Of a DNA stretch of 64,000 bases, positions 31,166-42,079 are shown in pieces. Source of the DNA: Kribbella jiaozuonensis (GTDB taxonomy: Bacteria > Actinomycetota > Actinomycetes > Propionibacteriales > Kribbellaceae); assembly GCF_005233875.1 (NCBI RefSeq), contig NZ_SZPZ01000002.1, forward strand, positions 1,550,001 to 1,614,000, read 5' to 3'. A program made the position numbers and the translations under genes. The notes beneath the pieces were generated by a model. The model made no database searches. It worked only from the letters and a program-made list of their open reading frames with translations, and was not told where the DNA came from. Each line of letters opens with the position of its first letter. Position 1 is the stretch's first letter.

Positions 31166-34100
31166 TTATCTGAGGCCGAAGGCCCGGATGATTGTCTGGC
31201 TGATGCCGCCGCCGTTGCGTTGCTTGGCGGTGACTCGTACCGAGACCTGGCTGGCGCGCGGTGGCGCCTGCAGGCGCGTGTCCCAGCTGCCGTTGTTCTC
31301 CTTCAGCTGCAGCCGTTGCCAGGTCGCGCCGTCGTCGTACGAGACCTCCAGATCGACCGAGACCACCGCGTCCTGCCGGGCGGTGCTGCCCAGCACCACC
31401 GGCTTGACGGTGAAGACCGAGTTCCGCTTCGCCCGTCCGGCCGCGTCGACGTCCACGCCGTAGTCGAGCTGGGCCAGCGGCAGCGGCTGGTTCTCCGCCT
31501 CGCCGGACGTGAAGCTCCACTCGGTGTGCGTGCTCGTCGAGTACGGCGTCAGCTCGGCGTTCCCGACGGTGTCGGCCACCAGCCGGTACGGCCGCTTCTC
31601 CGGCGCCAGGTCGCCGACGCCGAAGTCCGGCCGCGGGCCGTTGCCGACCAGCTTCTCGTCGCCCTGGTACAGCGCGAAGCTGCGCGTCATCAGCGAGTCG
31701 CCGCTGTGCGCGGACCCGCCGTCACCGAACCCGGCGATCATGCCGCCCATCGCGTTGCCGACCCGGTGCGGGAGCTCGAACTCGAGCATCCGCGGCCGCA
31801 CGATCGGGCCGAACCAGCGCTGGCTCTGCACGCTGCGCGGCTGGTAGCTCGTGATGTCGGTGAATGTCGCCCAGCCGTTGATCGCGGCGTACTGCTGCCA
31901 CTTGACGCCCGCCGACACCCAGTCCGTCCGGTGCCCCACCGCGGGCTTCGCCGGGAACCGCGGTACCCGGATCGACCCGAAGACGGCGTACGGGAACGCG
32001 GCCGGAAAGTACTCGTACGCCGGGCTGTCCTCGCGGCTCTCCAGGACCTGCTGCCCGTTCGTGGGAGCGAAGTCGTTCTCGATGCGGGCGAGGCTGCCGG
32101 GGTCCGTGGCCGCGGACGGGTCGTCCGGAACCTTGCCCTGGTGGTAGTCGACCAGGTCGTACAGGTACGACGGCACCGGGTTCGCCGCGACCGTCAGCTC
32201 GGTCCGGCGCGCGCTGAGCTTCTTGATCAGGACCTCGCCGTCGTCGACGGTGAGCGACGCCGTCGGGATCAGGCCGAGGGACTGGCCGTCCTCTCCCCCG
32301 TACCAGTCGTTGTAACGGCCGATACCGTCGTTGACCACGAGCAGCATGGCCGCGCCCGCGGCGTGCGCCGCGGCAGCCCGGTCCGCGGGCGGTACGTCGA
32401 TGCTGTTGCGTACGACGACCGCCTTGCCGCGCGCGTCCAGACCGGCGTACTCGGCGGGCGTGCCGGTGCCGGCGAAGACAGCCGTGGCGCGCGTCGTGCC
32501 GGCGCGGAACGCCGGTGAGCCGGGCTGGACGAGCAGCGAGTCGTCGAGGCTGCGGCCGTCGTAGCTGATCGTCAACGGTGTCTGCTCGGCCCGGAACCGG
32601 GTGGTCAGCACGAAGCTGCCGGTGCGGACCTTGCTCTTCGTCGGCAGCGCCCAGAAGCTGTCGTAGTCCGGCGGCGGCATGAAGATCTCGTGCAGCGCCG
32701 ACCTGTCGTCCGGGGTCGGCTGCGCCGAGGTGAACGACCGGAAGAGGTCGAACCTGCTCGTGGTGACGGTCGTCGGCTTGGGCGTGTCGACCTTGATCGG
32801 ACGGCTCCGCGACGCGTCCAGGACGACGGTCCGGTCCGCGGTCAGGTCGACCTCGGGCGCGGTCAGGAAAGCCAGGCCGAGCGAGTGCGGGCCGTTGCTG
32901 CCGGGCACGTCCAGGGTCGAGACGATCGTGTACGAACCGGGCGCCCAGCGGCTGCTGAGCTTGCCGTCGGTTGCCCACAGTACGGTGGACTTCCCGTCCG
33001 CGCCGGTGACCTCGACCTCACCGCTGACCGGCTTGCCGGCCTGGTCCTTCAGCTGGACGGTGAGGTTGTACTTCTTCGGCTCGACGGCCAGGCCGACGGC
33101 CGTGTGCACGGTGCCGGTCGGAGAACTGGCGATGACCTGGGCGGCGTACTGGCCGGGAGCCAGTCCGTTCGGGTCCGCCGTGAAGCCGACCGTGGCGACG
33201 CTGAGCGCAGGCACTGTCACCTGCGTTGCTGCGAGGTGGAAGATCCCGGCGTGGTCGGTGGACAGCTGCAGGGTGATCGGCTGGTCCGTGGTGTTGCGGT
33301 AGCTGATCTGCCGCTCGACTGGTGTCCGGGCCGGCTTCGGTGACCACGGGACGAGCCCGGCGTCGACCGATCCGGTGGCGATGACCTGACCGTGCAGCGA
33401 GGCCGCCGCCACGTCGACGCGTCCGGTCCCCGCCTGGTACGGCGTGTACGCGGGCGTCAGCTTGCTGGTGCTCATCAGCGCGTCCTTGAGCTGCTGCCCG
33501 GTCCAGTCCGGGTGCTGCGCGGCGAGCAGGACGGCCGCCCCGGCGACGTGCGGAGCCGCCATCGACGTACCGCTGTCCGTCCGGTAGTAGCCCTCGCCGC
33601 CGTCGTTGATGTACTGCGATCGCGCGGCCAGCACGTCGACGCCGGGCGCGGTCAGGTCGGGCTTGAGGCCGTCGTCCATCAGCCGCGGGCCGACGCTGGA
33701 GAAGTCGGCCAGCTGGTCCGAACCGTCCACAGCCCCGACGGTCAGGGCGGCGTCCGCGGTCCCCGGTGAGCTGACGCTGTACGGGCTGCTCCCCGAGTTG
33801 CCCGCGGCAATCACGAACAAGGCACCAGTCTCGGCGCTCAGCTCGTTCACGGCCTGACTCAGCGGATCGTCCTGGGTGTGCCAGGCCGCCGTTCCCAGAC
33901 TCATGTTGATCACCTTGGCGTGCTCGGTCCGCGCCGCCCACTCCATCCCGGCGATGATCCCGGAGATCGGGCCGGAGCCGCTGTCGCCGAGGACCTTGCC
34001 CACGATGAGATCCGCGTCCGGTGCGACGCCACGCTCCTTGCCGTCCGAGGCCGCGCCGGTACCGGCGACGGTCGACGCGGTGTGCGTGCCGTGACCGTTG

Positions 34101-34924
34101 CGGTCGACGACGTCCTGACCGGCTACGAAGCTCTTGGTCGCCACGATCCGCGGTGCCAGATCCGGGTGCCCCAGGTCGACACCGGAGTCCAGTACCGCGA
34201 CCCGCACGCCCTTGCCGGTTACGCCGGCCGCCCACGCCGCGGGTGCGCCGATCTGAGTGGTGGTGTCGGCGAGCATCGTCTGCGCCTTGGTGTCGAGCCA
34301 GACCTTGCCGATCCCCGCCGCGAACGAGGGCGCCGCGGCGGCGGTCGCCTTCGCCTGCGGGCCGGTCTGCCCGGTCAGCGTCGACCAGAGCGCAGGCGCT
34401 TCCGCCTTCTCGGCCTTGACGGCCGCGCCGCCGACCGACGGCAGCTCGAGCGTGGTGGTCGTGCCCGGCAGCGCCGAGCGGCGCGCGGACTTGGCGGCCA
34501 CGCCGGGCGAGCCAGTGACGACCAGCGGGAGGTTCTTGCTGCGGGCGTTGTCGTACCCCTGGGCCACCAGCTCGCTGACGTTGAACAGCTGCTTGTCGAG
34601 CTGCCCGGTCGCCAGGTACGGCATCGCGGCGCCGGGGTAGACGAACGTGTCGCCGCTCTCGACGCTGACCCGTACCGGTCCGGTCGACCGCGGGGCGCGT
34701 TCGACGGCCTGCACCGACACGGCGCGGCCGGGACCGGGCGCGACGGTGACCTTGTCGCCGGTGATCAGCGTGAGTTCGAGGGGTGTCTCCCCTGCCGCTG
34801 CGGCGCCGCCGGCGGTCGGGAGAGGTGGTGGAGGTTCGGCGCCGGCCGCCGTCGGAGTGGCAAGACCGGCGACCAGGAGAAGCGCAGCAGCCGGCACGAG
34901 CAGCCGACGGGCAGAAGAGAGCAT
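31166..34924 (-). CDS. Secreted S8 subtilisin-like serine peptidase, multidomain
   Basis: 1252 residues. Signal peptide about 1-28 (ARRLLVPAAALLLVAGLATPTAAGA). A pro-region runs to about 215. The S8 catalytic domain has Asp246 (VAVLDSGVD), His278 (NGHGTHTAS), oxyanion Asn376 (AAGNSG) and Ser454 (SGTSMAAP). After about 540 come beta-rich accessory domains, with a PA-like region near 850-930 (VFAGTGTPAEYAGLDARGKAVVV). The protein is exported and probably degrades extracellular protein. GGAGG lies 5 nt before the ATG at 34924. Ends at a strong hairpin. Confidence 0.93.
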   Translation of the reverse strand: MLSSARRLLVPAAALLLVAGLATPTAAGAEPPPPLPTAGGAAAAGETPLELTLITGDKVTVAPGPGRAVSVQAVERAPRSTGPVRVSVESGDTFVYPGAAMPYLATGQLDKQLFNVSELVAQGYDNARSKNLPLVVTGSPGVAAKSARRSALPGTTTTLELPSVGGAAVKAEKAEAPALWSTLTGQTGPQAKATAAAAPSFAAGIGKVWLDTKAQTMLADTTTQIGAPAAWAAGVTGKGVRVAVLDSGVDLGHPDLAPRIVATKSFVAGQDVVDRNGHGTHTASTVAGTGAASDGKERGVAPDADLIVGKVLGDSGSGPISGIIAGMEWAARTEHAKVINMSLGTAAWHTQDDPLSQAVNELSAETGALFVIAAGNSGSSPYSVSSPGTADAALTVGAVDGSDQLADFSSVGPRLMDDGLKPDLTAPGVDVLAARSQYINDGGEGYYRTDSGTSMAAPHVAGAAVLLAAQHPDWTGQQLKDALMSTSKLTPAYTPYQAGTGRVDVAAASLHGQVIATGSVDAGLVPWSPKPARTPVERQISYRNTTDQPITLQLSTDHAGIFHLAATQVTVPALSVATVGFTADPNGLAPGQYAAQVIASSPTGTVHTAVGLAVEPKKYNLTVQLKDQAGKPVSGEVEVTGADGKSTVLWATDGKLSSRWAPGSYTIVSTLDVPGSNGPHSLGLAFLTAPEVDLTADRTVVLDASRSRPIKVDTPKPTTVTTSRFDLFRSFTSAQPTPDDRSALHEIFMPPPDYDSFWALPTKSKVRTGSFVLTTRFRAEQTPLTISYDGRSLDDSLLVQPGSPAFRAGTTRATAVFAGTGTPAEYAGLDARGKAVVVRNSIDVPPADRAAAAHAAGAAMLLVVNDGIGRYNDWYGGEDGQSLGLIPTASLTVDDGEVLIKKLSARRTELTVAANPVPSYLYDLVDYHQGKVPDDPSAATDPGSLARIENDFAPTNGQQVLESREDSPAYEYFPAAFPYAVFGSIRVPRFPAKPAVGHRTDWVSAGVKWQQYAAINGWATFTDITSYQPRSVQSQRWFGPIVRPRMLEFELPHRVGNAMGGMIAGFGDGGSAHSGDSLMTRSFALYQGDEKLVGNGPRPDFGVGDLAPEKRPYRLVADTVGNAELTPYSTSTHTEWSFTSGEAENQPLPLAQLDYGVDVDAAGRAKRNSVFTVKPVVLGSTARQDAVVSVDLEVSYDDGATWQRLQLKENNGSWDTRLQAPPRASQVSVRVTAKQRNGGGISQTIIRAFGLR

Positions 34925-34986
34925 GTGTCCTCCGGTGGTCTGGGTGACCGAAATCTGATCAGCACCGGAGACAGGAGTAAACGAAT

Positions 34987-35030
34987 TGCCCGTTTTCGCC
35001 AGCACCACCACGATTTGGCAAAAATGGGCA
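34987..35030. promoter_or_regulatory. Imperfect inverted repeat upstream of the subtilase gene
   Basis: Arms at 34987-35001 and 35016-35030 match at 13 of 15 positions around a 14-base spacer (TGCCCG...CGCCA against TGGCA...GGGCA). It lies 62-106 bases before the subtilase start and 46-89 bases after the regulator stop. Operator more likely than terminator because the loop is long. Confidence 0.35.
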
Positions 35031-35075
35031 CACACTCAGGTCTGCTACACCGGCCGCTCCTTCTGCAGAAGCTGA

Positions 35076-35861
35076 CTAGCTCATGAGCTGTTGTAGGCGG
35101 TCGGCGCTGGTGGTGTTGGCTGGGAGGAAGGTTTCGATTGCGAGGCTGGCGGCTGTTACTTCCAGTGGGGCGCCGATGGTGGCGATCAGGGTGAAGAGGC
35201 GGACCGGGCCGAGGCGGGTCTTGAGGTCGAGGGTGACCATCGGCTGCTGGGCCGCGGCTGTCGGCGGGGCGTCCGGCAGGTACGGCTCGACCTCGTCCAG
35301 GAGCTCGGCCAGAGCGTCGTCGGCGGTGTCGCGGCTCCGGCGTTTCAGTTGGTGGATGAGCGGGAGACTGCACGCGGCCGTCATCGACGAGATGCTCGGC
35401 AGGCCGCCGGGGTGCACCGACAGGCGCAGCATGTTCATCGGCGGCTTCAGCAAGTCAGGCGCCACGCCGGCCCACAGCAGCGACGCCGCAGCGTTCGCGT
35501 CGATCAGGTTCCACAGGCCGTCGACGATCAGCGCCGGGTTGGGCAGGTGAGCGTCGAGCAGCCGCCGGAGCGATTCGCGCAACGGCAGCATCGCCTCCGA
35601 GTTGTACGGCTGATCGAGATAGAGCGGCGCGAACCCGCCCGCCAGCAGCAGCCGGTTACGTTCACCGATCGGCAGGTCGAGATGGTTCGAAAGATGAACC
35701 AGCAGCTGACGACTCGGCTGCGCACGACCGGTCTCCACGAAGCTCAGATGCTTCGTCGAAACCTCGGCCTCGAGCGCCAACTCCAGCTGACTGAGTCGCC
35801 GAAGGACGCGCCAGAACCGCAGCAGTTCACCAACGGTCTGCGGCTCATCCAGGACTGTCAT
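35076..35861 (-). CDS. XRE-family regulator with MmyB-like ligand domain
   Basis: 261 residues. N-terminal helix-turn-helix (LSQLELALEAEVSTKHLSFVETGRAQPSRQ split over 22-50), then the MmyB-like PAS-related domain (LLAGGFAPLYLDQPYNSEAM onward, IVDGLWNLIDANAAASLLW). The group is abundant in actinomycetes and usually represses a divergent oxidoreductase. Here the divergent gene is ohr. The gap carries four ACCTC/GAGGT half-sites. The ATG at 35861 is preferred over an upstream in-frame start. Confidence 0.92.
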   Translation of the reverse strand: MTVLDEPQTVGELLRFWRVLRRLSQLELALEAEVSTKHLSFVETGRAQPSRQLLVHLSNHLDLPIGERNRLLLAGGFAPLYLDQPYNSEAMLPLRESLRRLLDAHLPNPALIVDGLWNLIDANAAASLLWAGVAPDLLKPPMNMLRLSVHPGGLPSISSMTAACSLPLIHQLKRRSRDTADDALAELLDEVEPYLPDAPPTAAAQQPMVTLDLKTRLGPVRLFTLIATIGAPLEVTAASLAIETFLPANTTSADRLQQLMS

Positions 35862-35865
35862 AACA

Positions 35866-35923
35866 ACCTCAGGGTACGGCGCGAGGTGGCAACCAGCCAT
35901 TAACAAGGAGGTAATTGAACCTC
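35866..35923. promoter_or_regulatory. Four ACCTC/GAGGT half-sites, likely XRE operator
   Basis: ACCTC (35866-35870), GAGGT (35883-35887), GAGGT (35908-35912) and ACCTC (35919-35923). The last two form a dyad around AATTGA. They span the region between the XRE gene and ohr. Confidence 0.55.
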
Positions 35924-35951
35924 TCCCCCGGCGCCCCGGATCGTTGACGAC

Positions 35952-36362
35952 ATGAACCCCACATACACAGCAGTAGCAACCTCATCCGGCCGCGAGTCCC
36001 GCGCCGTCACCGCCGACGGGCAGCTCGACGTACACCTCGCCTTCCCCAAGGAAATGGGCGGAACCGGCGACGGTCTCAACCCCGAACAGCTCTTCGCCGC
36101 CGGCTGGGCGGCCTGTTTCTCCACGACGCTCGGCCTCATCGCCAAGGACCGCGGCCTGGATGCCAAGGACGTCGCCGTCACCGCGGAGGTCAGCCTGGTA
36201 CCCGCGCCCGGCAGATTCGACCTGGCCGCCGTACTGCGGGTCGAGCTACCGGATCATCTCCACGGTGAACCCGGCAAGAAGTTGCTTGAGGCAACGCATG
36301 CCACCTGCCCCTACTCGCGGGCCGTCCAGGGCAACATCTCGGTAGACGTTATCGCCGAGTGA
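35952..36362 (+). CDS. ohr: Organic hydroperoxide resistance protein (Ohr/OsmC)
   Basis: 136 residues. Peroxidatic Cys in AAGWAACFSTTLGL near residue 56 and resolving Cys in ATCPYSRA near 119, the Ohr-type pair, with the conserved Arg/Glu environment. It reduces fatty-acid and other organic hydroperoxides, typically using lipoyl proteins. Divergent from an XRE-type regulator rather than the usual OhrR, so regulation by that protein is inference. Overlaps the convergent HAD gene by 14 bases. Confidence 0.9.
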   Translation: MNPTYTAVATSSGRESRAVTADGQLDVHLAFPKEMGGTGDGLNPEQLFAAGWAACFSTTLGLIAKDRGLDAKDVAVTAEVSLVPAPGRFDLAAVLRVELPDHLHGEPGKKLLEATHATCPYSRAVQGNISVDVIAE

Positions 36363-36969
36363 CTCCTTGACCGGTCAGGATCTCGTGCAGGAGGTCGTGG
36401 CCCTGGGTGAAGTCCCACAGCTCGGCGTGGAGGCCGGCGGTGCGGGCGCCGGTGATGTTCCGGGAGGTGTCGTCGATGAACAGGATCGTCGACGGGTCGG
36501 CGCCGATGCGTTCCGCGGCGCGGGTGAAGAAGGCCGGATCCGGCTTGGCCACGCCGAGGTCGTACGAGTAGCAGCTGACGTCGAAGAGATCGTCGTACCC
36601 GAGGACCGTCCGCATGTGCTCGCCGCGGTAGCACTCCTGGTTGGTGCCGAGATGTACGCCGTACCCGCTGCTCTTCAACGCTCGTACGATCTCCAGCGAC
36701 TCCTCGATCAGCACGATGTTCTTCCACACCGCGTCGTACACCTCGGTGGCCGGCGTGCTCACCCCGTACCGCACCAACGACGCCTCGAGCACCGGCATGT
36801 AGTCACCACGACCTGCGAGCATCGGCAGTTCGTCGGACCACGTCTCATGCAGGAAGTCCCGAGCCCGTTCCCCGACATACGGCTCCATCGCCGCATACCA
36901 ACCACCGGGCAGATCCTGCAGCACCCCATCCGCATCGAACAACACATGCCGCACCACGGATTCAGCCAT
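36349..36969 (-). CDS. HAD superfamily hydrolase
   Basis: 206 residues. Motif I FDADGVLQD near residue 11-19 (nucleophile and acid/base Asp), motif II in LGTNQE, Lys in GVAKPDPAFF, and the acidic motif LFIDDTSRN. A helical cap lies between motifs I and II, so a type I phosphatase or dehalogenase-like enzyme; the phosphatase reading is more likely. It overlaps the start-proximal VOC gene end by 8 bases (36962-36969), forming a short operon with that upstream gene. Confidence 0.88.
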   Translation of the reverse strand: MAESVVRHVLFDADGVLQDLPGGWYAAMEPYVGERARDFLHETWSDELPMLAGRGDYMPVLEASLVRYGVSTPATEVYDAVWKNIVLIEESLEIVRALKSSGYGVHLGTNQECYRGEHMRTVLGYDDLFDVSCYSYDLGVAKPDPAFFTRAAERIGADPSTILFIDDTSRNITGARTAGLHAELWDFTQGHDLLHEILTGQGVTRR

Positions 36970-37357
36970 GCGAGCGATTCTGCACGAGTTTCACCTGGTG
37001 AGCATCGGGGTCTCGCAACCAAGCAAAGCGCAGCCGATTGTCCGTCGAATCAACCGGCGGTACGACGGACGTACCGCCGGCCGCCACTGCGTGGTCGTAG
37101 AAGGTGTCGACGTCGTCGCACCAGAAGACGATCTCGGTGGACGGCGTACCTGAGGGGGCCACGCCGAGGTCGACGAGCCCGTTCGCGACCTCGGCCGAGG
37201 TGAGGCCGATGCGGATGCCGGCGGCCTCGACCTCGACGTGCTGGATCGGGCCGGATGCCGGTGCCCGGAACGCTTCGGTCAGACCGAGGCGCTCGTAGAA
37301 CGCCAAGCAGGCATCCACATCGGCGCAGAACAGATTGACCTGGACCTGAGCGATCAT
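36962..37357 (-). CDS. VOC family protein
   Basis: 131 residues from the ATG at 37357. Pattern: VNLFCADVDACLAFYERLGLTEAFR, EIVFWCDDVDTFYDHA and FAWLRDPDAHQVKLVQ. Bleomycin-resistance-like fold with one VOC unit pair; ligand unknown. TAAGCT on the minus strand (37365-37370) is 7 nt upstream, consistent with a leaderless start. It overlaps the HAD gene by 8 bases. Confidence 0.87.
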   Translation of the reverse strand: MIAQVQVNLFCADVDACLAFYERLGLTEAFRAPASGPIQHVEVEAAGIRIGLTSAEVANGLVDLGVAPSGTPSTEIVFWCDDVDTFYDHAVAAGGTSVVPPVDSTDNRLRFAWLRDPDAHQVKLVQNRSHG

Positions 37358-37364
37358 GCGGACG

Positions 37365-37370
37365 AGCTTA
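37365..37370 (-). promoter_or_regulatory. Putative -10 box of the VOC gene (leaderless)
   Basis: TAAGCT on the minus strand, 7 nt before the ATG at 37357. Confidence 0.4.
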
Positions 37371-37502
37371 GGCGGGAACCAGCTCTGCTTCCTCTGTCGG
37401 CTGAGGTGCTTCCTCCACCGGGGCACCCGCTTCGGAAGCGGCGTCCTGTTGCTCGGGGTCGCCGTAGATGGCGGTGAGGTAGATCCTCGGCATCAGGCAC
37501 AT
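37368..37502 (-). CDS. Putative 44-residue acidic small protein
   Basis: Open frame of 44 codons (41 if the second ATG is used) between two VOC genes. It begins MCLMPRIYLTAIYGDPEQQ and continues as a Glu/Pro/Ala-rich tail ending VPA. GC-rich codon use looks coding-like, but no clear ribosome site is present, and its stop overlaps the -10 of the downstream gene. It may be a real small protein or a remnant. Confidence 0.25.
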   Translation of the reverse strand: MCLMPRIYLTAIYGDPEQQDAASEAGAPVEEAPQPTEEAELVPA

Positions 37503-37507
37503 GGTGA

Positions 37508-37852
37508 TCAGGACGGGTCCTGCAGGATGCCGAGGATGTTGCCGTCGGGGTCGGTCAAGGTCGCGACCAGGCGGCCGCCGCCGACGTCCTTCGGAGCGTC
37601 CTTCAGGGTGCCGCCGGCGGCGGTGATCTCGGCGATCTTCGCCTCGATGTCGGTGACGTGCCAGTACGCCGTCGGCGAGGTCATGTCGCTGTTCGGGACC
37701 AGGCCGATCTGCTGGCCCTCGGCCTCGAAGCCGACGTAGTACGGCGAGTCGGCCATCGGCTCGACACCGAGCAGCGCGGCGTACACCGGCTTGGCCTTCT
37801 CGAGGTCGGTGACCGGGTGCAGGATCGTCTTGACGCCTTGCGTGGAAGTCAT
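37508..37852 (-). CDS. VOC family protein
   Basis: 114 residues. Starts GVKTILHPVTDLEKAKPVYAALLG, has YYVGFEAEGQQIGLVPN and ends LVATLTDPDGNILGILQDPS: a compact glyoxalase-like subunit similar to those found beside AraC or YdhR regulators. Function unknown. GGAG lies 8 nt upstream of the ATG. It sits just downstream of the UvrA2 gene (84-base gap) and may share its mRNA. Confidence 0.87.
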   Translation of the reverse strand: MTSTQGVKTILHPVTDLEKAKPVYAALLGVEPMADSPYYVGFEAEGQQIGLVPNSDMTSPTAYWHVTDIEAKIAEITAAGGTLKDAPKDVGGGRLVATLTDPDGNILGILQDPS

Positions 37853-37936
37853 TTCAGCATCTCCAAACTCGGGTTTCGCTTACTGACTGTCACGTTAGTC
37901 GGGCCGACTCGCCGGTGCTTCTCGATTCCTGACCGG

Positions 37937-40297
<2,361 letters not shown>

Positions 40298-40319
40298 GGC
40301 TGTTCTCCCCAGGGTCGGT

Positions 40320-40730
40320 TCAGGAGGCTTGGTTGATACGGACGTGGTTCCCGGCCGGGTCCCGGAACGCGCAGTCGCGGACGCCGTACGGCTGGTCCAT
40401 CGGCTCCTGGATGACCTCGGCGTCGGTGGCCTGCAGCCGCTCGAACAGACCGTCGAGGTCGTCGGACTGCAGTACGACGGTGGCGTACGTGCCCTTCGCC
40501 ATCATCTCGGCGATGGTACGGCGCTCGTCCTCGGTGAGCCCGGGATCGACGGCCGGCGGCGTGAGCACGATCGAGGTGTCCGGCTGCCCGGGCGGCCCGA
40601 CCGTGATCCAGCGCATGCCCTCGTACCCGACGTCCAGCCGGACCTCGAAGCCGAGGAGGTCACGGTAGAAGCGGACGGACGCCTCGGGATCGGTGTGCGG
40701 CAGGAAGCTGGCGTGAATCTTGATCTCCAT
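40320..40730 (-). CDS. VOC family protein of the AraC-VOC-UvrA module
   Basis: 136 residues: ASFLPHTDPEASVRFYRDLLGFEVR at the start, TYATVVLQSDDLDGLFERLQA, and DCAFRDPAGNHVRINQ at the end. Bleomycin-resistance-like fold; could bind a drug or peroxide-derived compound. Lies 22 bases upstream of the UvrA2 gene. TAGTTT on the minus strand (40737-40742), overlapping the AraC stop codon, is a candidate internal promoter. Confidence 0.88.
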   Translation of the reverse strand: MEIKIHASFLPHTDPEASVRFYRDLLGFEVRLDVGYEGMRWITVGPPGQPDTSIVLTPPAVDPGLTEDERRTIAEMMAKGTYATVVLQSDDLDGLFERLQATDAEVIQEPMDQPYGVRDCAFRDPAGNHVRINQAS

Positions 40731-40736
40731 GGCGTC

Positions 40737-40742
40737 AAACTA
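40737..40742 (-). promoter_or_regulatory. Putative -10 box inside the AraC stop region (leaderless VOC start)
   Basis: TAGTTT on the minus strand, 6 nt before the VOC ATG at 40730. Its first three bases are the TAG stop of the AraC gene. Confidence 0.4.
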
Positions 40743-41183
40743 CGTGCCGGACGTGGGAGATGCTTCTCGATTCCTGATCGGTCGGGTCACCTGTTTCGCG
40801 ACACACGACGGGATGCCGAGGGTGGCGTCGCCGGCGCGGTCCTTGTAGAGGCTCGGCGGCATCCCGACCAGCTCGGCGAAGCGGGTGCTGAACGTGCCCA
40901 GCGACTGACAGCCGACCGCGAAGCAGACGTCGGTGACGCTCATCCCGCCGCGCCGCAGCAGCATCATCGCCCGCTCGATCCGCCGCGTCATCAGATACCC
41001 GTACGGCGACTCTCCGTAAGCACGCTTGAACTCGCGGCTCAGATGCCCCGAGGACATGTGGGCACCACGGGCCAGCGCGTCGACGTCCAGCGGCTGCGCG
41101 TAATCCCGGTCGATCCGGTCCTTGACCCGCCGCAGCCGCGCCAGATCCGCGAGGCGCTGCTCATCCGTCGTACCACTACTCAC
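40740..41183 (-). CDS. AraC family transcriptional regulator (HTH only)
   Basis: 147 residues, essentially two helix-turn-helix units: LDVDALARGAHMSSGHLSREFKRAYGESP near 33-62 and MSVTDVCFAVGCQSLGTFSTRFAELVGMPPS near 82-112. There is no N-terminal ligand domain, like SoxS/MarA-type activators. GTG start. Gene order AraC-VOC-UvrA2 recurs in actinomycetes in my recollection and suggests control of a drug-response module. Confidence 0.9.
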   Translation of the reverse strand: MSSGTTDEQRLADLARLRRVKDRIDRDYAQPLDVDALARGAHMSSGHLSREFKRAYGESPYGYLMTRRIERAMMLLRRGGMSVTDVCFAVGCQSLGTFSTRFAELVGMPPSLYKDRAGDATLGIPSCVAKQVTRPIRNREASPTSGT

Positions 41184-41227
41184 GGTGTAGATCCTGCCAG
41201 GTCAGGCAACCGAAGTCACCCGCCGCG

Positions 41228-42025
41228 CTAGCGCGTCAACGGCGCGGCGCCGGTCTCCTTCACCGCAGACGCAGACGCAGCCGCAGCCGCGCCACCGCTC
41301 GCCGCCCGGGCGCCCGCGCCGTCGGTCCGCTCGCCCGCCGCCGCCACCCGCGGCGCAGCCTGAGCCCCGAGGGCTTGCTCGACAGTCCGCGCGAGCTCCT
41401 TGTCCGGGCGTGCCGCGATGCCCGCGTTCACCGCTTTCACACCGGCGTCGGCCGTCGCGTAGCCGAGGCGGTAGGCGAAGTTCTCGTCGGCGACGGCTTC
41501 GCTGCCGGCTACCTGGCCATCGGCGTACCGACCGTCGAGCAGTTGCCGGCTCATCGCGTTGCGTACGTCGCTGACCAGGTCGGGGTCGGGGTGATGCCAG
41601 CGTTCGCCGTGCTCACCAGGATCGGCGGAGGTGACGATCGAGGTGGCCGCTGTCTCGAGCGTCCGGTCGATGTCCCCGCGCGCCATGTGCATCCGGACGT
41701 TCGGCAGGAACTCGGTGTTGTCGATGTGGTAGCCCATGCGGCCGTTCTCGATGTACTCCTCGGCGAGCCGCTGGGCGAAACCGTCGGAGAGGTTGCCGAG
41801 CGGGCCTGACGGCAGGTTGGCCCAGCGCTCGTTGTTGTTCCCGCGCAGTCCCATGGCCGCCGCGGCGCTCGCGTTCATCACGGCATCGGACCAGTTGACC
41901 TCGCGACCGTCCTGCTCGAAGGCACGAAGCTGCATCGTGGCTCCGGTGGCATCGAGGGCCCGGCGCCACCAGGCGTCGTCGGACGGATTGCGGTACGAGC
42001 CTGGCTCGACGTACTGCTGTGACAT
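41228..42025 (-). CDS. Hypothetical protein with Ala-rich tail
   Basis: 265 residues, no signal peptide or membrane helix. The main body (residues 1-205) is mixed and acidic with a Trp-rich start (DDAWWRRALDATGAT) and blocks such as NGRMGYHIDNTEFLPNVR. The last 60 residues are Ala/Gly-rich low complexity. I do not recognise the family. AAGGAC precedes the ATG. It is separated from neighbours by 44-54 bases, so it is probably its own unit. Confidence 0.7.
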   Translation of the reverse strand: MSQQYVEPGSYRNPSDDAWWRRALDATGATMQLRAFEQDGREVNWSDAVMNASAAAAMGLRGNNNERWANLPSGPLGNLSDGFAQRLAEEYIENGRMGYHIDNTEFLPNVRMHMARGDIDRTLETAATSIVTSADPGEHGERWHHPDPDLVSDVRNAMSRQLLDGRYADGQVAGSEAVADENFAYRLGYATADAGVKAVNAGIAARPDKELARTVEQALGAQAAPRVAAAGERTDGAGARAASGGAAAAASASAVKETGAAPLTR

Positions 42026-42079
42026 CGGCGTCCTTCACGTAGTTCCAGATCGGCGACGACAAGATGTCACAGCAGTGGG

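Noticed and set aside
30953..32518. 521-codon open frame on the plus strand under the subtilase gene
   Set aside because: Antisense to the subtilase C-terminal region; composition is Arg/Val-rich noise.
34987..35030. Inverted repeat as a terminator of the XRE gene
   Set aside because: 14-base loop, mismatched stem and no U-tract make termination less likely than protein binding.
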